Assembly (NCBI RefSeq): GCF_029338375.1
Contig: NZ_CP119804.1
Span: forward strand, 2,438,955 to 2,502,954
Source: Halorussus lipolyticus
Lineage (GTDB): Archaea > Halobacteriota > Halobacteria > Halobacteriales > Haladaptataceae
Reading direction: 5' to 3'
Length of the DNA stretch: 64,000 nucleotides
The translations under genes were made by a program, and so were the position numbers. Under the pieces are notes generated by a model that saw only the letters and a list, made by a program, of their open reading frames with translations, was not told where the DNA came from and searched no databases. Positions 45,894 through 55,824 of the stretch are shown here, piece after piece (within the stretch, counting starts at the first letter, position 1; each line of letters starts with the position of its first letter).

Positions 45894-46478
45894 TCACACC
45901 GTCACGGTCGGCAGGAACCGCAGTGCGACGTACATCACGACCGCCGAGACGACCGGAATCGTGATGTTGTCGTCTATCACGTAGCCCGCGATGATGGGCT
46001 TCATGCCGTCGGCAAGCGTGGCGGACAGCGCCCCGAGGACCGCGGCGACCAGCGGAAGCCCCGACAGACTGGTGATGAGCAGACACACCCCGAAGGTCAG
46101 CAGGAGCGTGTGTGTCGCTTTCACGCCCAACTCGCCGGACCCGGCCAACCCGCTGATTGGGTCGGCGATGGTGAGCATCAGCATCGCGGGAATCGAGATG
46201 CGGGGCGAGAACGCCAGCACCGCCACCGTCATCCCGAAGATGTAGAGCGCGTAGCCAGCGAGGTTCTCCTGTTCGTACTCGCGGGTCAACTCGTCGAAGA
46301 TGCGCCAGTCGAGGCCGACGAACAGTCGGATTACTTCTAACACGACTGCGCCGACCGAACTCGCCACGAGCAAGAGTCGTAACTGGTCGTAGTTGGCGAG
46401 GCCCAACAGGTAGAGCGCCGGATAGCCCGTCCCCGAGACGTGGACGAGTCGGCGCTTGACCTCGCTGTGGAGTGACAC
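45894..46478 (-). CDS. Dolichol-kinase/CTP-transferase-like integral membrane protein
   Basis: 194 residues with about five or six membrane helices. SEVKRRLVHVSGTGYPALY at the start, TIADPISGLAGSGELGVKATHT and VIDDNITIPVVSAVV match the SEC59/DGK1 (CTP-dependent dolichol or diacylglycerol kinase) family. It may phosphorylate an isoprenoid alcohol for glycan assembly. It starts 2 bases after the glyS stop, the third gene of the CBS-glyS-kinase operon. Confidence 0.75.
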   Translation of the reverse strand: MSLHSEVKRRLVHVSGTGYPALYLLGLANYDQLRLLLVASSVGAVVLEVIRLFVGLDWRIFDELTREYEQENLAGYALYIFGMTVAVLAFSPRISIPAMLMLTIADPISGLAGSGELGVKATHTLLLTFGVCLLITSLSGLPLVAAVLGALSATLADGMKPIIAGYVIDDNITIPVVSAVVMYVALRFLPTVTV

Positions 46479-46480
46479 GG

Positions 46481-48232
46481 TTACTGTTCGGCAGTCGGCG
46501 CGTCCAGTTCCGCGAAGGTTGTCTCGCCCGCTCGGAGGTCCGCGAGGACATCGGGCAGGTCCGCGACGGGGACTCGAACTTGGTCGGTCGAGTCGCGCTC
46601 GCGGAGAGTGACCGTATCGTCCTCCAGCGCCTCGTAGTCAACCGTCACGCAGAACGGGGTGCCAACCTCGTCCTGTCGCCGGTAGCGCCGACCGATGTTC
46701 CCCGAGTCGTCGTAGGTCACGTCCAGACCCTCTGCTCGGAGGTCGTCGGTGATTTCGCGGGCCAACTCGCCCATGCCGTCCTTGTCCATCAGCGGGAAGA
46801 CGCCGACGAAGGTGGGCGCGACTTCGGGTTCGAGCGAGAGGCGCTTGCGGGTCTCGCCCTCGATTTCGTCCTCGCCGTAGGCGTGGTCGAGGACCGTGTA
46901 GATAACCCGGTCGATACCGATGGAGGGTTCCACGACGTGGGGCATGACGTGTTCGCCCGTCTCCTTCTGCTCCTCGACGCCGAATCCGGTCTTCTCGGTC
47001 GGGAGGGTGTACTCGTCGCCGTCGATTTCGACCGTGACCTCCTCGTCCTCGAAGGCGGACCGGTCGCGCTCGGCGAGTTGTTCGAGGGCGTCGGCGATGT
47101 CGCCCGCCTTGCCGCCGAACTCCGGGCCGAGGTAGCTCATGTCGGGGTCCACGGTGGCGCGTTCGACCACCTTCGGTTCGTCGTACTGCTTGAAGATGGT
47201 GAAGTCGTCGTCGGAGTACTCGTCGTGCTTCGAGAGGTCGTAGTCGCTCCGGTAGGCGTAGCCCGTAATCTCTATCCAGTCGCCGCCGACTTCGGCCTCG
47301 GCGTCCCAACAGTCCGCGGCGTAGTGGGCGAGTTCGCCCGAGAGGTGCTGGCGGAACCGGAATCGGTCCATGTCCACGCCGATGGACTCGTACCACTGCT
47401 TGCCGACGCCCAGATAGTAGGCGACCCACTCGTTGACGAGGCCCTCGTCTACCGCTTCCTGCACCGTCTTGTGGACGTACTCGGTGCCGTCCTCCGCTTG
47501 CTGTTCCGCGGGGTAGAGGGGTAGCTCCACGTCCGCCACGCGCTCGATGTCAGGTTCGTCTTCGGTCGGGTCGATGAAGTGTTCCAGCTCGGCCTGCGTG
47601 AACTCCCGAACCCGGACGATGGACTTGCGAGGAGAAATCTCGTTCCGGTAGGCCTTGCCGATTTGGGTGATGCCGAACGGTAGCTGATTCCGGGCGTACT
47701 CGGCGAGTTGCGGGAACTCCACGAAGATTCCCTGCGCCGTCTCCGGGCGTAGATAGCCCGGCGAGGAGCTACCCGGTCCGATGTTGGTCTCGAACATCAG
47801 GTTGAAGTCGTCCACGGGTTCGCCGGCCAACTCGGCACCGCAGTTGGGACACTGCAGGTCGTGGTCGGCGATGAGGTCCTCGATGTCCGGAATCGAGATG
47901 CTTTCTGCCTCCTCGATGTCGGTGTTGTCCTCCACGAGGTGGTCGGCCCGATGGCTCTCGCCGCACTCGGGGCACTCGACCAGCATGTCGTCGAAGGTGT
48001 CGAGGTGGCCCGAGGCCTCGAAGACGGGTTCGGGCATCACGGTCGGGGCGTCGATTTCGCGGTGGCCCTCCCGGCGCTGGAACCGGTCGCGCCACGAGTT
48101 CTCGATGTTGTCCTTGAGGGTCGCGCCCTGCGGACCGTAGGTGTAGAACCCCGAGACGCCGCCGTAGGCCCCCGCCGACTGGAAGAAGTAGCCCCGGCGC
48201 TTGGCCAGTTCCACGAGGTCAGAACTGCTCAT
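46481..48232 (-). CDS. glyS: Glycyl-tRNA synthetase
   Basis: 583 residues from the ATG at 48232; the upstream frame is an artefact. Class II features: motif 1-like WRDRFQRREG, motif 2 with AYRNEISPRKSIVRVREF, and motif 3 with EPSIGIDRVIYTVL. A CxxC zinc-like pair (CPECGESH, CPNCGAEL) lies in an insertion at ~110-150. The anticodon-binding domain is C-terminal. It is the single-chain archaeal/eukaryal type. Its start overlaps the CBS gene stop by 4 bases and the kinase-like gene follows. Confidence 0.94.
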   Translation of the reverse strand: MSSSDLVELAKRRGYFFQSAGAYGGVSGFYTYGPQGATLKDNIENSWRDRFQRREGHREIDAPTVMPEPVFEASGHLDTFDDMLVECPECGESHRADHLVEDNTDIEEAESISIPDIEDLIADHDLQCPNCGAELAGEPVDDFNLMFETNIGPGSSSPGYLRPETAQGIFVEFPQLAEYARNQLPFGITQIGKAYRNEISPRKSIVRVREFTQAELEHFIDPTEDEPDIERVADVELPLYPAEQQAEDGTEYVHKTVQEAVDEGLVNEWVAYYLGVGKQWYESIGVDMDRFRFRQHLSGELAHYAADCWDAEAEVGGDWIEITGYAYRSDYDLSKHDEYSDDDFTIFKQYDEPKVVERATVDPDMSYLGPEFGGKAGDIADALEQLAERDRSAFEDEEVTVEIDGDEYTLPTEKTGFGVEEQKETGEHVMPHVVEPSIGIDRVIYTVLDHAYGEDEIEGETRKRLSLEPEVAPTFVGVFPLMDKDGMGELAREITDDLRAEGLDVTYDDSGNIGRRYRRQDEVGTPFCVTVDYEALEDDTVTLRERDSTDQVRVPVADLPDVLADLRAGETTFAELDAPTAEQ

Positions 48233-49077
48233 CGGAGCGCCTCCAGCAGGTTGATGTCCCGGACGATGCCGGTGAGTCGGTCGCCGTTCACCAGCGGAAT
48301 CTGCTCGACGTCGTTGCGGAGCATCATCTGGGCGGCCTCTTTCGCGGTCTTCTCGCCAGAGACCGTCACCACGTCGTGGGTCATGAACTCCTCGACGGGC
48401 GCGGCGGGAATCTCGACGTTCCGGGTCGGCAGGTAGCGCTTGCCGACTGCCTTGATTGACTCCCACTTCCAGTCGTCGTCCTCGTCGGCGATGGAGTCGC
48501 CGGTGTCGTCCTCGCCCTCCACGACGCGAGCGACCTCGATGATGTCCACCTCGGTCAGCACGCCGTCCATCTCGCCCTCCTCGTCGAGGACGACCGCGTA
48601 GGGCAGATTCGCGTAGTAGAGTTCGCGCTCGGCGACCGTCAGGGGCACCTCGTCGTAGGTGGTGTTCACGTCGCGCGAGGCGATGTCGCCGACCTGTTCG
48701 TCGCCGTCCGCGTCCCCGTCGGCGATAGCCCGCACCACGTCGGTCACGGTGACGATACCCTCTAACTCGCCGTCCACGACCGGCACTCTGCGCGCTCCCT
48801 CGGCGACCATCAGGTCCGCAACCTCCTCGATGGTGGTGTCTTGGGTGGTCGTCGGGACCTCGCGCATCAGCATGGCGAGTTGGTCCTCGTCGGGGTTCTC
48901 GATGAGGTCGTCCCGAGAGATGAGGCCGCGGAACTCCTCGCTTCCGCCCGTGTTCTTCACGACCGGCACGGACGAGAACGAGCGTTCCTGTAGGTACTCT
49001 AGCACGTCGTCGCGGGTGCCCGGAAGCTCCACGGTCACGACCTCCGAGCGGGGCGTCATGGCTTCGCCGACTTTCAT
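48229..49077 (-). CDS. CBS-domain protein (four CBS motifs)
   Basis: 282 residues of tandem CBS motifs: residues ~1-60 (MKVGEAMTPRSEVVTVELPG), ~75-130 (PTTTQDTTIEEVADLMVAEG), ~140-200 and ~230-282 (EEFMTHDVVTVSGEKTAKEAA). Such proteins bind adenosine nucleotides and act as energy sensors. It is the first gene of the operon with glyS, so it may regulate or simply be cotranscribed with it. A TATA-like TTATAAATA at 49188-49197 lies ~110 bases upstream. Confidence 0.85.
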   Translation of the reverse strand: MKVGEAMTPRSEVVTVELPGTRDDVLEYLQERSFSSVPVVKNTGGSEEFRGLISRDDLIENPDEDQLAMLMREVPTTTQDTTIEEVADLMVAEGARRVPVVDGELEGIVTVTDVVRAIADGDADGDEQVGDIASRDVNTTYDEVPLTVAERELYYANLPYAVVLDEEGEMDGVLTEVDIIEVARVVEGEDDTGDSIADEDDDWKWESIKAVGKRYLPTRNVEIPAAPVEEFMTHDVVTVSGEKTAKEAAQMMLRNDVEQIPLVNGDRLTGIVRDINLLEALR

Positions 49078-49541
49078 ATTCGCGCGATACGGGTTGGGAC
49101 GCCTTGTAGTCTACGAACCGGACATTCGCTCTGGTGGCCGCCGAGACCGATTTCGTGGGATTCGAGGACGATTAGCGTCTCGTGCCTATTTATAATTGTC
49201 TCCGGCGCGCGCTTGCGCGGCGGCTTGCTCGCCGCGCCAAACCGCGCGAGGGATGAGGACCGCAGGGTGTGAGCGAATGCGAACCCCGAGGCTGGCGAGA
49301 CGCGACGCGTCTCGCTGATCTGCGAACGTGGTTCGCAGAGACCGCAATCGGTTGGGGAGGACGTGGCCTGCGGTCGCGGTGCGGTTGCGGTAGACGGCGT
49401 TGTTCACGCCTGAAGCTAGCTTCTCGGAACCTTCCCACTGCTAATCGTGATACCGAACCTTCCGTTCGACTCTGAAGACGACCAAGACGAACGAGGAGAA
49501 ACTGGCAATTCAGAGTGCGGCTTCTAGCCCGAACTTTCGTC
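49078..49541. other. Intergenic region with GC-rich hairpins
   Basis: About 460 bases. It holds TATTTATAATTG at 49188-49199, which reads as a TATA box on either strand. It is followed by GC-rich repeats and two perfect hairpins: 49295-49315 (9-bp stem, GAC loop) and 49320-49338 (8-bp stem, GTG loop). Open frames here are Arg-rich artefacts. I see no gene. Confidence 0.55.
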
Positions 49542-50126
49542 TTACTCCGCCTCGTCGTCCTCGTCCAGTGCGCCCTCGAAGTCTACGTCGTAGCCCGCGT
49601 ACTTGTGCGGGTCGGGGAAGAACTTCTCCACGTCGTCGTGGCGGAACGACCCGAGGTGGGTCTGGTCTAACGTCTGGACGTGGGTGTACATCATGTCCTC
49701 TTTCAGCGCGGTCTTGACGAGGCCCGGCGCGTGGCGGACCTCGAAGTTGCCCGCGATGAGGATGGCCGTCTCCGACTCGGGGTCCAGCAGTTGCGTGAGC
49801 ATGAAGATGCGGCCCTGCATCTCGTTGCGGAACACCCGGTACTCGGGGAACTTGCCGGTCTCGACGGCCTCAGCGAACGGTTCGGCCTTGTTGTCGGGGA
49901 CGACGTGGACGAACCCCCAGCGGTCGGTCTCGCCCGAATCGGGGTTGGTCGGCGCGGTGTGGCCCGCGCCGATGGTCACGACGTCCCACCCTTCGTCTTC
50001 GAGGTCCTCGGCCATCGCCGCCATGTCGTCGAGGGTGCGTTGCCACGCGCCCTTGTGAACGTCGGAACTCGCGGCAATCTGCTCTGCGTAATCGGGTTTG
50101 TCGTCACCTTCCCCAGTCTTTGGCAT
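49542..50126 (-). CDS. Conserved haloarchaeal protein of unknown function
   Basis: 194 residues from the ATG at 50126; the upstream frame is Arg/Ser-rich and not coding. Recurrent sequence: GAWQRTLDDMAAMAEDLEDEG, DVVTIGAGHTAP, WGFVHVVPDNKAEPF and GRIFMLTQLLDPESETAILIA. The pattern is that of a cytoplasmic alpha/beta protein without membrane segments. Acidic tail EGALDEDDEAE. I do not recognise the fold. Confidence 0.75.
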   Translation of the reverse strand: MPKTGEGDDKPDYAEQIAASSDVHKGAWQRTLDDMAAMAEDLEDEGWDVVTIGAGHTAPTNPDSGETDRWGFVHVVPDNKAEPFAEAVETGKFPEYRVFRNEMQGRIFMLTQLLDPESETAILIAGNFEVRHAPGLVKTALKEDMMYTHVQTLDQTHLGSFRHDDVEKFFPDPHKYAGYDVDFEGALDEDDEAE

Positions 50127-50341
50127 GTGTCCGCCTGACGACCTACTGCGGGTAAAAACTGTTGTTTGGGGACCAACGAAGGACGACCGAGAAACGGAGT
50201 CCGTCGTCCGAATCGGTCGAGACGACGCTCGCTGGAGCGCCGACCGCACGACTCAGAGCAATCTATACGCTTCTTTAGAAAATAGAGAAGCGCGTCTAAC
50301 TATGGTACAGATTGTTTTCGAAAACGAAGAACTACGTCGCC

Positions 50342-50791
50342 CTACGCCACGACGCCGAAGACCGTCTCCATCAGGAACGACCACGCGAGCGTGGCCAGAC
50401 TGGCGACGAACAACTTCGCGCCGACCGAAAGGCGCTCCTCCGGCGGGAGCGAGTACTGCGACAGCGGCGGAATCCGCTGAACTATCGCCTGAAACGTGGT
50501 CTCGTCCCTGCCGCCGATGACCGACCCGGACGGCTCGTTTTTGGTCACTTTGACCTTGCCGTCGTCGGTCTCTTTGGTGTCCCACGGCGCGTCGGGCCGG
50601 AGTTGGAAGGTCGCGTAGCCGAACAGCAGGATACCGACGACGAACATCACGAACTTCGCGGTCACGAGGCCGCCGCCGAGGAGGAATCCGAGGAGCGCCC
50701 CGAGGACGAACACCACTGCGGCCACGGCGATGCCGTAGGTCACGGCGTCGAGGGCTTGGCGTGCGCGCCGCGAGGTCGTGGACTGAGACAT
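50342..50791 (-). CDS. Small integral membrane protein of the peptide transporter operon
   Basis: 149 residues with three hydrophobic segments (AVTYGIAVAAVVFVLGALLG; LVTAKFVMFVVGILLFGYA; AKLFVASLATLAWSFLM). Its ATG lies directly after the dppF stop, so it is the last gene of the operon. Relation to transport is inferred from position. No family can be named. The 3' end borders a T-rich stretch (TTCTTCGTTTTCG on the minus strand) that may end the transcript. Confidence 0.7.
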   Translation of the reverse strand: MSQSTTSRRARQALDAVTYGIAVAAVVFVLGALLGFLLGGGLVTAKFVMFVVGILLFGYATFQLRPDAPWDTKETDDGKVKVTKNEPSGSVIGGRDETTFQAIVQRIPPLSQYSLPPEERLSVGAKLFVASLATLAWSFLMETVFGVVA

Positions 50792-52123
50792 CTACCGCTC
50801 GGTGTAGGGGACGAACTCGTCGGGGTCAGTGTACTCGGACTTGTGGCGGTGACAGTGACTGACCCGGCCGGTGTCGCTGACGACGTGGTGGTCCGGACTC
50901 TCGGAGTCACAGATACTGCCGAACTCCTCGCGCAGGACCGTGCGGGCCTCGTCCTCCTTGTTCTCCTCGACGTACCCGGCGGCTTGGTCGATGTGGCGCT
51001 CGACGTCCGACGACAGGTCGATGTCCTCGAACAGTTCGCGCTTGATTTCGCCGATGTCGGAGAACCGGGTTTCCATCCCGAGCATCTCCTTGGCCTGCTC
51101 GGTCAGGGACTTGTCGGCGCGGGACCGCTCGCGCAGGACCTCGCGGAACACCTCGATGGCGACCCACGTGTCGGCGTCCATGTCCTGATACTTGTCGGGC
51201 CGAATCTTCATCGGACACCGGGTCGTGAACGGACATCCCTTCGGCGGGTCGCGCGGACTCGGCGGCGTCCCGCGAAGCGTGACCCGCTCTTTCTGCGAGG
51301 TCGGGTCGGGTTCCGGAATCGCCGACAACAGCGAGTGGGTGTAGGGGTTCTTCGGGTTCTCGAACAACTCGGAGGTGTCGCCCAGTTCCATGATGTTGCC
51401 CAGATACATCACGGCCACTCGGTCGCAGATGTGGCGGACCACCGAGAGGTCGTGGGCGATGAACAGGTAGGTCAGGCCGAACTCGTCCTGCAAGTCCTCC
51501 AGCAGGTTGAGAATCTGGGCCTGCACCGACACGTCCAGCGCCGAGACCGGTTCGTCCAGCACGACGAACTCGGGTTCGAGCGCCAGCGCCCGCGCGATGC
51601 CGATACGCTGGCGCTGACCGCCCGAGAACTGGTGGGGGTACCGGTAGTAGTGTTCCGGTTGAAGCCCCACCACGTCCAGCAGTTCCCGGACGCGCTCTCT
51701 GCGCTCTTGGGGCGTGTTCCAGTCGTGAACGTCGAGCGGTTCCCGGATAATTTCGCCGACGGTCATCCGGTCGTTGAGACTCGACTCGGGGTCTTGGAAC
51801 ACCATCTGGCTGTTTCGCCGCCAGTCTTTGAGTTCCTTCCCGGATAGCTCCGTGATGTCGGTGCCGTCGAACAGCACTTCGCCAGAGGTGGCGTCCTCCA
51901 ACTGGATGAGCGTCCGGCCGAGCGTGGTCTTGCCACACCCGGATTCGCCGACCAGTCCGAGGGTCTCCCCGCGCTTGATTTCGAAGTCTACGCCGTCGAC
52001 GGCTTTGACGGGATTCGAATCGACGATTCCGCCCTCGTCGTAGTAGGTCTTTAGTTCGTTGACCTCTACGAGCGTCTCGCCCGTGGCGACGCTGACGGAC
52101 TCCTGTTGGATTTGCTCGCTCAT
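50792..52123 (-). CDS. dppF: Peptide ABC transporter ATP-binding protein (DppF/OppF type)
   Basis: 443 residues. Walker A is [13 protein letters not shown], the signature is [19 protein letters not shown] and Walker B is [14 protein letters not shown]. The C-terminal part has the oligopeptide-transporter motif GCPFTTRCP. It then carries a ~100-residue acidic insertion ([18 protein letters not shown] through [11 protein letters not shown]) before the final Cys (CHRHK), longer than in bacterial homologues. It energises peptide uptake with DppD. It overlaps dppD by 4 bases. Confidence 0.92.
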   Translation of the reverse strand: MSEQIQQESVSVATGETLVEVNELKTYYDEGGIVDSNPVKAVDGVDFEIKRGETLGLVGESGCGKTTLGRTLIQLEDATSGEVLFDGTDITELSGKELKDWRRNSQMVFQDPESSLNDRMTVGEIIREPLDVHDWNTPQERRERVRELLDVVGLQPEHYYRYPHQFSGGQRQRIGIARALALEPEFVVLDEPVSALDVSVQAQILNLLEDLQDEFGLTYLFIAHDLSVVRHICDRVAVMYLGNIMELGDTSELFENPKNPYTHSLLSAIPEPDPTSQKERVTLRGTPPSPRDPPKGCPFTTRCPMKIRPDKYQDMDADTWVAIEVFREVLRERSRADKSLTEQAKEMLGMETRFSDIGEIKRELFEDIDLSSDVERHIDQAAGYVEENKEDEARTVLREEFGSICDSESPDHHVVSDTGRVSHCHRHKSEYTDPDEFVPYTER

Positions 52124-53202
52124 CGTTCACTCACCTCTCGCTGGCTCTCTCTCTGCTCGTGCAACTCGACGGCCTCCTGTTGGGAGGCGTCCTCGGGATA
52201 GAGGAGACACGCCGCGGTGTGGTCGTCGGCCTCGCTGTTGACTTCGACCGACGAGGGGTGGACGTGCGTGCAGTCCTCGAACGCCTTCGGACACCGCGGT
52301 TCGAACCGACAGTAGGTCGCGGCCTCGTTGGGCGTCGGCACGTCGCCCTCGATGGTCGAGAGCCGGTCGGCGTCTGGCTGGTTGCCCGGAATCGACTGGA
52401 GGAGGCCCTGCGTGTAGGGATGACGCGGATTCTCGAACAGTTCTTCGACCGGCGCGCTCTCGACGATTTCGCCCGCGTACATCACGTTCACTTGGTCGGA
52501 AATCTCTGCGATGACACCCATGTCGTGGGTGATGAACATGATGGCGAGGTCTCGCTCGTCCTGCAGGTCCTGTAGCAACTCCAGAATCTGGGCCTGAATC
52601 GTCACGTCGAGCGCGGTCGTTGGCTCGTCGCAGATGAGGAGTTCGGGGTCGCAGGCCAGCGCCATGGCGATGACGGCGCGCTGGCGCATCCCGCCCGAGA
52701 ACTCGTGGGGGTACTCCTTGACGCGCCGCGAGGCGTCCGGAATTCCGACCGCTTCGAGCAGGTTGATGGCCTCGTCGGTGGCCTCAGCGCCTCGCAGGTC
52801 TTGGTGGAGTCGCAGGGCCTCCTTGATTTGGTTGCCCACCGTGTACACCGGGTTGAGCGAGGTCAGCGGGTCTTGGAAGACCATTGCGATGTCGCTTCCC
52901 CGGAGGTTCCGATACTGCTTCTCGGACTTGTCGGTTAGCTCCTCGCCGTCGAAGGTGATACTGCTCCCTTTCAGCACTCGGCCCGGCGAGTCCACGAGGC
53001 CCATGATGGACCGCGCGGTCACGCTCTTGCCAGACCCGGATTCGCCGACGATACCGACCGTCTCGCCCCGGTGGATGTCGAAACTGATGCCGTCCACCGC
53101 GCGGATGACCTCCTTGTCCGTGAAGAACGCGGTCTGGAGGTTGTCTACCGAGAGGAGGGCGTCCTCCTCGCTTCGGACCGCGGAGGACTCTTGCTGTGCC
53201 AT
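52120..53202 (-). CDS. dppD: Peptide ABC transporter ATP-binding protein (DppD/OppD type)
   Basis: 360 residues. Walker A is [13 protein letters not shown], the signature is [19 protein letters not shown] and Walker B is [14 protein letters not shown]. The C-terminal Cys-containing motif ([17 protein letters not shown]) is present; in oligopeptide transporters this motif may bind an Fe-S cluster. It starts by one-base overlap with dppC and ends by overlap with dppF, the second ATPase, so they likely form a heterodimer. Confidence 0.93.
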   Translation of the reverse strand: MAQQESSAVRSEEDALLSVDNLQTAFFTDKEVIRAVDGISFDIHRGETVGIVGESGSGKSVTARSIMGLVDSPGRVLKGSSITFDGEELTDKSEKQYRNLRGSDIAMVFQDPLTSLNPVYTVGNQIKEALRLHQDLRGAEATDEAINLLEAVGIPDASRRVKEYPHEFSGGMRQRAVIAMALACDPELLICDEPTTALDVTIQAQILELLQDLQDERDLAIMFITHDMGVIAEISDQVNVMYAGEIVESAPVEELFENPRHPYTQGLLQSIPGNQPDADRLSTIEGDVPTPNEAATYCRFEPRCPKAFEDCTHVHPSSVEVNSEADDHTAACLLYPEDASQQEAVELHEQRESQREVSER

Positions 53203-54593
53203 CAGGCACCACCTCCGGAGGCCGCGACTTCGGCACCGTCGCTTTCGCCGCCCTCACTCTGCGGGTCGATGGCGTCGCGGATACCGTCGCCGAGCGCGTT
53301 GAACGCGGTCACGACCAGCACAATCATCACGCCGGGGATGAACGAGATGTGCCACGACGACGTGGTGACGTAGGACTGGCCGATGTTGACCGCTCGGCCC
53401 CACTCGGGCGTCGGCGGGTTGATACCCAGTCCGAGGAAGGACAGGCCGGCGACTGCGACGATGATACCGCCGAGAGTCATCGAGGCGTACACCAGCAGAT
53501 AGCCCAAGATGTAGGGGGCCATGTGTTTCTGCATCGTGACTCTGGGTCGTTGACCGAAGCTTTTGGCGGCGTCGATCCACTCCTGCTCGGAGACCTGCAT
53601 CGCTGGCCCACGCACCGACCGCCAGAGGAAGGGCCATCCCGTTCCGGCGAAGATGAGCGCCAGTACGAACCCGCCGCTGTAGATGTCGGCTATCCACGTC
53701 TCCCCGAGGACCACCGATAACAGCATCACGAACAGTAGTCTGGGTAACGACATGATTGAGTCACCCACGATGACCACCGCGAGGTCTACCAGCCCCTTGT
53801 AGTAGGCCGTCAACAGCGCGAACGCCACCGCGATGAGACCGCTCACCCCGATGGAGATGAGACCGATGAACAGTGATACCCTCGCACCGGCCGCCATGAA
53901 GGTGAACATGTCTTTCCCTGTCGGTAATGTCCCGAAGGGGTGGAACCGGCCGAAATCGTCGTACTGCATCGGTCCGACGTTCCGGTCGGGCGTCCCCTGC
54001 GAGCGCGACCCGAGGTTGGCCGACCCGACCGTAATGTTCTCCAACTGGCCTTGGTCGTTGTAGTACTCGATGTGGTGTGAGTAGGGGTTCGAAATCGTCC
54101 GTTCGACGGTGGTCGGACCCAGCGCCGGAGCGAACAGCGCGAGGACGATGAACCCGAAGACGATGACTGCGCCGAACTGACCCCACCGGTGGCCGCGAAG
54201 GCGGTCAACCATGTCGTCGCGGGGCGTCCAGTCGGCGTAGCGGTAATGCTCTCGGAAGACGAGATAGCCTCGCCAGAGCCAGAGCATCCAGATGAACGCG
54301 TAGGCGTAGACGAGGACGACTCGAATCGCCCATGCGTAGGCCGGGGCGAGGTTCAGGAAGGTTTCCTTCCACGCTCCGCCCGGCGTCTGATAGCCGTTGT
54401 TCGCAATGAGGTCTCGCGTGAGGAGCGTCGGCAGGTCAACCGGAGCACCGACGAGTCCGGTCAAGAAGTTGATGACTGCGCCTGCCTCAAAGGAGAACAG
54501 CAACAGCGCACCGGCGAACCACTTCAGCGCCGGGCCGGGGTTCTCTTGAATTCGCTCTCGGAGTGGCGCGTCGTCTTGTTGGTCTACACTCAT
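53202..54593 (-). CDS. dppC: Peptide ABC transporter permease (DppC type) with N-terminal extension
   Basis: 463 residues, well above the usual ~300. The C-terminal ~280 residues hold the binding-protein-dependent transport domain (EWIDAAKSFGQRPRVTMQKH is the EAA loop). The N-terminal ~160 residues add about two or three extra membrane helices (ALKWFAGALLLFSFEAGAVI; AWAIRVVLVYAYAFIWMLWL) and a basic loop (DDMVDRLRGHRWGQ) before the usual first helix. A GTG at 54602 is less likely than the ATG at 54593, which follows GGAGG. Overlaps dppD by one base. Confidence 0.9.
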   Translation of the reverse strand: MSVDQQDDAPLRERIQENPGPALKWFAGALLLFSFEAGAVINFLTGLVGAPVDLPTLLTRDLIANNGYQTPGGAWKETFLNLAPAYAWAIRVVLVYAYAFIWMLWLWRGYLVFREHYRYADWTPRDDMVDRLRGHRWGQFGAVIVFGFIVLALFAPALGPTTVERTISNPYSHHIEYYNDQGQLENITVGSANLGSRSQGTPDRNVGPMQYDDFGRFHPFGTLPTGKDMFTFMAAGARVSLFIGLISIGVSGLIAVAFALLTAYYKGLVDLAVVIVGDSIMSLPRLLFVMLLSVVLGETWIADIYSGGFVLALIFAGTGWPFLWRSVRGPAMQVSEQEWIDAAKSFGQRPRVTMQKHMAPYILGYLLVYASMTLGGIIVAVAGLSFLGLGINPPTPEWGRAVNIGQSYVTTSSWHISFIPGVMIVLVVTAFNALGDGIRDAIDPQSEGGESDGAEVAASGGGA

Positions 54594-54594
54594 C

Positions 54595-55611
54595 TTAGGC
54601 ACCTCCGTCGTACCCGACTCGCGGGTCGATTATCGTGTACAGGAAGTCTTGCATGATGTTGATGAGGACGACGATGAGGATGAAGATGAACATCAGCGAC
54701 CCCACCAGCGGCATGTCGCCGTTCTTGACCGCTTGGAAGAACAGGTAGCCGATTCCGCTGATGTCGAAGACGCTCTCGACCAGCACCGACCCGCCGAGGA
54801 GGATGAACGCCTCGCTCGTGATAATCGGGACGAGCGGGATGAGCGCGTTCCGGAAGATGTGTTTCCAGACGAGCGACCGGGGCGGGACGCCCTTTGCTCT
54901 CGCCGTCTCGATGAAGTTGGAGTTGACCGTCTCCAGCACCGCGGTCCGCCCGATACGCATCTCGTTACCCATCGACGCGGAACCGAGGACGAGTGCGGCC
55001 GGGGCGATTTTCTTGAACGCTTTGGTGAAGCCCTCTACCGACGTGAGGTCGCCGAGCGGTGGCGGACCCGTCACGTTGGTCGCGTAGAGAAAGCCCTCCC
55101 AGTTGAACCCGAAGAAGAACTTCTCGGACTGGGACAGGACGCTCATCAGAATCACGGCCAGCCAGAAGTTCGGCATGGCACGCCAGACGATTCCGCCGAA
55201 CGACGCGACGTAGTCGCTGAACGTGTTGGGGTTCAGTCCCGCGTAGAAACCGAGCGGGATACCGATGAAGATGGCGATGAGGACCGACCAGAATCCCAGC
55301 CAGATGGTTCGGGGCGCGTAACTGACGACCAGCGAGTAGACGCTGGTGTCGGGTTGAAGCACCCACGATTCACCCAAATTCAGGGTGAACATGTTGACCA
55401 TGTAGTCGATGTACTGTTGCCAGAGTGGCTGGTCGAGACCGAGTTGGTCCCTGATAGCGTTGTACGCCTGCGGGTCACCTTGCGGTCCCAGAATAGCTGA
55501 TACCGGGTCGAGCGGCCCGGCACGAATTACGAGGAACGTGATCGAAGCCCCGAACAATAGTACTGGCACCGATAGCAGTACCCGCTTTGCGAAGTATTGC
55601 CACCTGCTCAC
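54595..55611 (-). CDS. dppB: Peptide ABC transporter permease (DppB type)
   Basis: 338 residues starting from GTG with a first helix (RVLLSVPVLLFGASITFLVI), then about five more. The EAA loop is NSNFIETARAKGVPPRSLVWK. The C-terminal hairpin ends GDMPLVGSLMFIFILIVVL. It forms the membrane channel with DppC. A TATA-like AAATTTATC near 55689 suggests a second promoter inside the operon, downstream of the substrate-binding gene. Confidence 0.92.
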   Translation of the reverse strand: MSRWQYFAKRVLLSVPVLLFGASITFLVIRAGPLDPVSAILGPQGDPQAYNAIRDQLGLDQPLWQQYIDYMVNMFTLNLGESWVLQPDTSVYSLVVSYAPRTIWLGFWSVLIAIFIGIPLGFYAGLNPNTFSDYVASFGGIVWRAMPNFWLAVILMSVLSQSEKFFFGFNWEGFLYATNVTGPPPLGDLTSVEGFTKAFKKIAPAALVLGSASMGNEMRIGRTAVLETVNSNFIETARAKGVPPRSLVWKHIFRNALIPLVPIITSEAFILLGGSVLVESVFDISGIGYLFFQAVKNGDMPLVGSLMFIFILIVVLINIMQDFLYTIIDPRVGYDGGA

Positions 55612-55824
55612 GGCGAACCACCGCCGCGACTACGGCTACTCCCGTCGAATTGTACGTACCCAAACTGGACCGCGCACATGGGTGATAAATTTGAGGGTCC
55701 TCTCATTATGTCTTGCGCTTTCGGGCACTAACCGGCTAATTCGGTTTACAGGCGCGCTACTGGCTCTACACACGATTCGTATCTGGTTAGCGCACCCGAG
55801 AAAAAGAAATCCGTGTCGAAGTCG
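55612..55824. other. Spacer between dppA and dppB
   Basis: About 210 bases. Just after the dppA stop the minus strand has TTTCTTTTTCTCG, a likely terminator. A TATA-like AAATTTATCACC at 55682-55694 precedes dppB by ~75 bases. It could allow permease genes to be made at a different level from the binding protein. Confidence 0.5.

Noticed and set aside
49190..49440. Arg-rich open frames on both strands in the 49.2-kb gap
   Set aside because: Composition is very basic and repeat-driven, and no start signal is seen.
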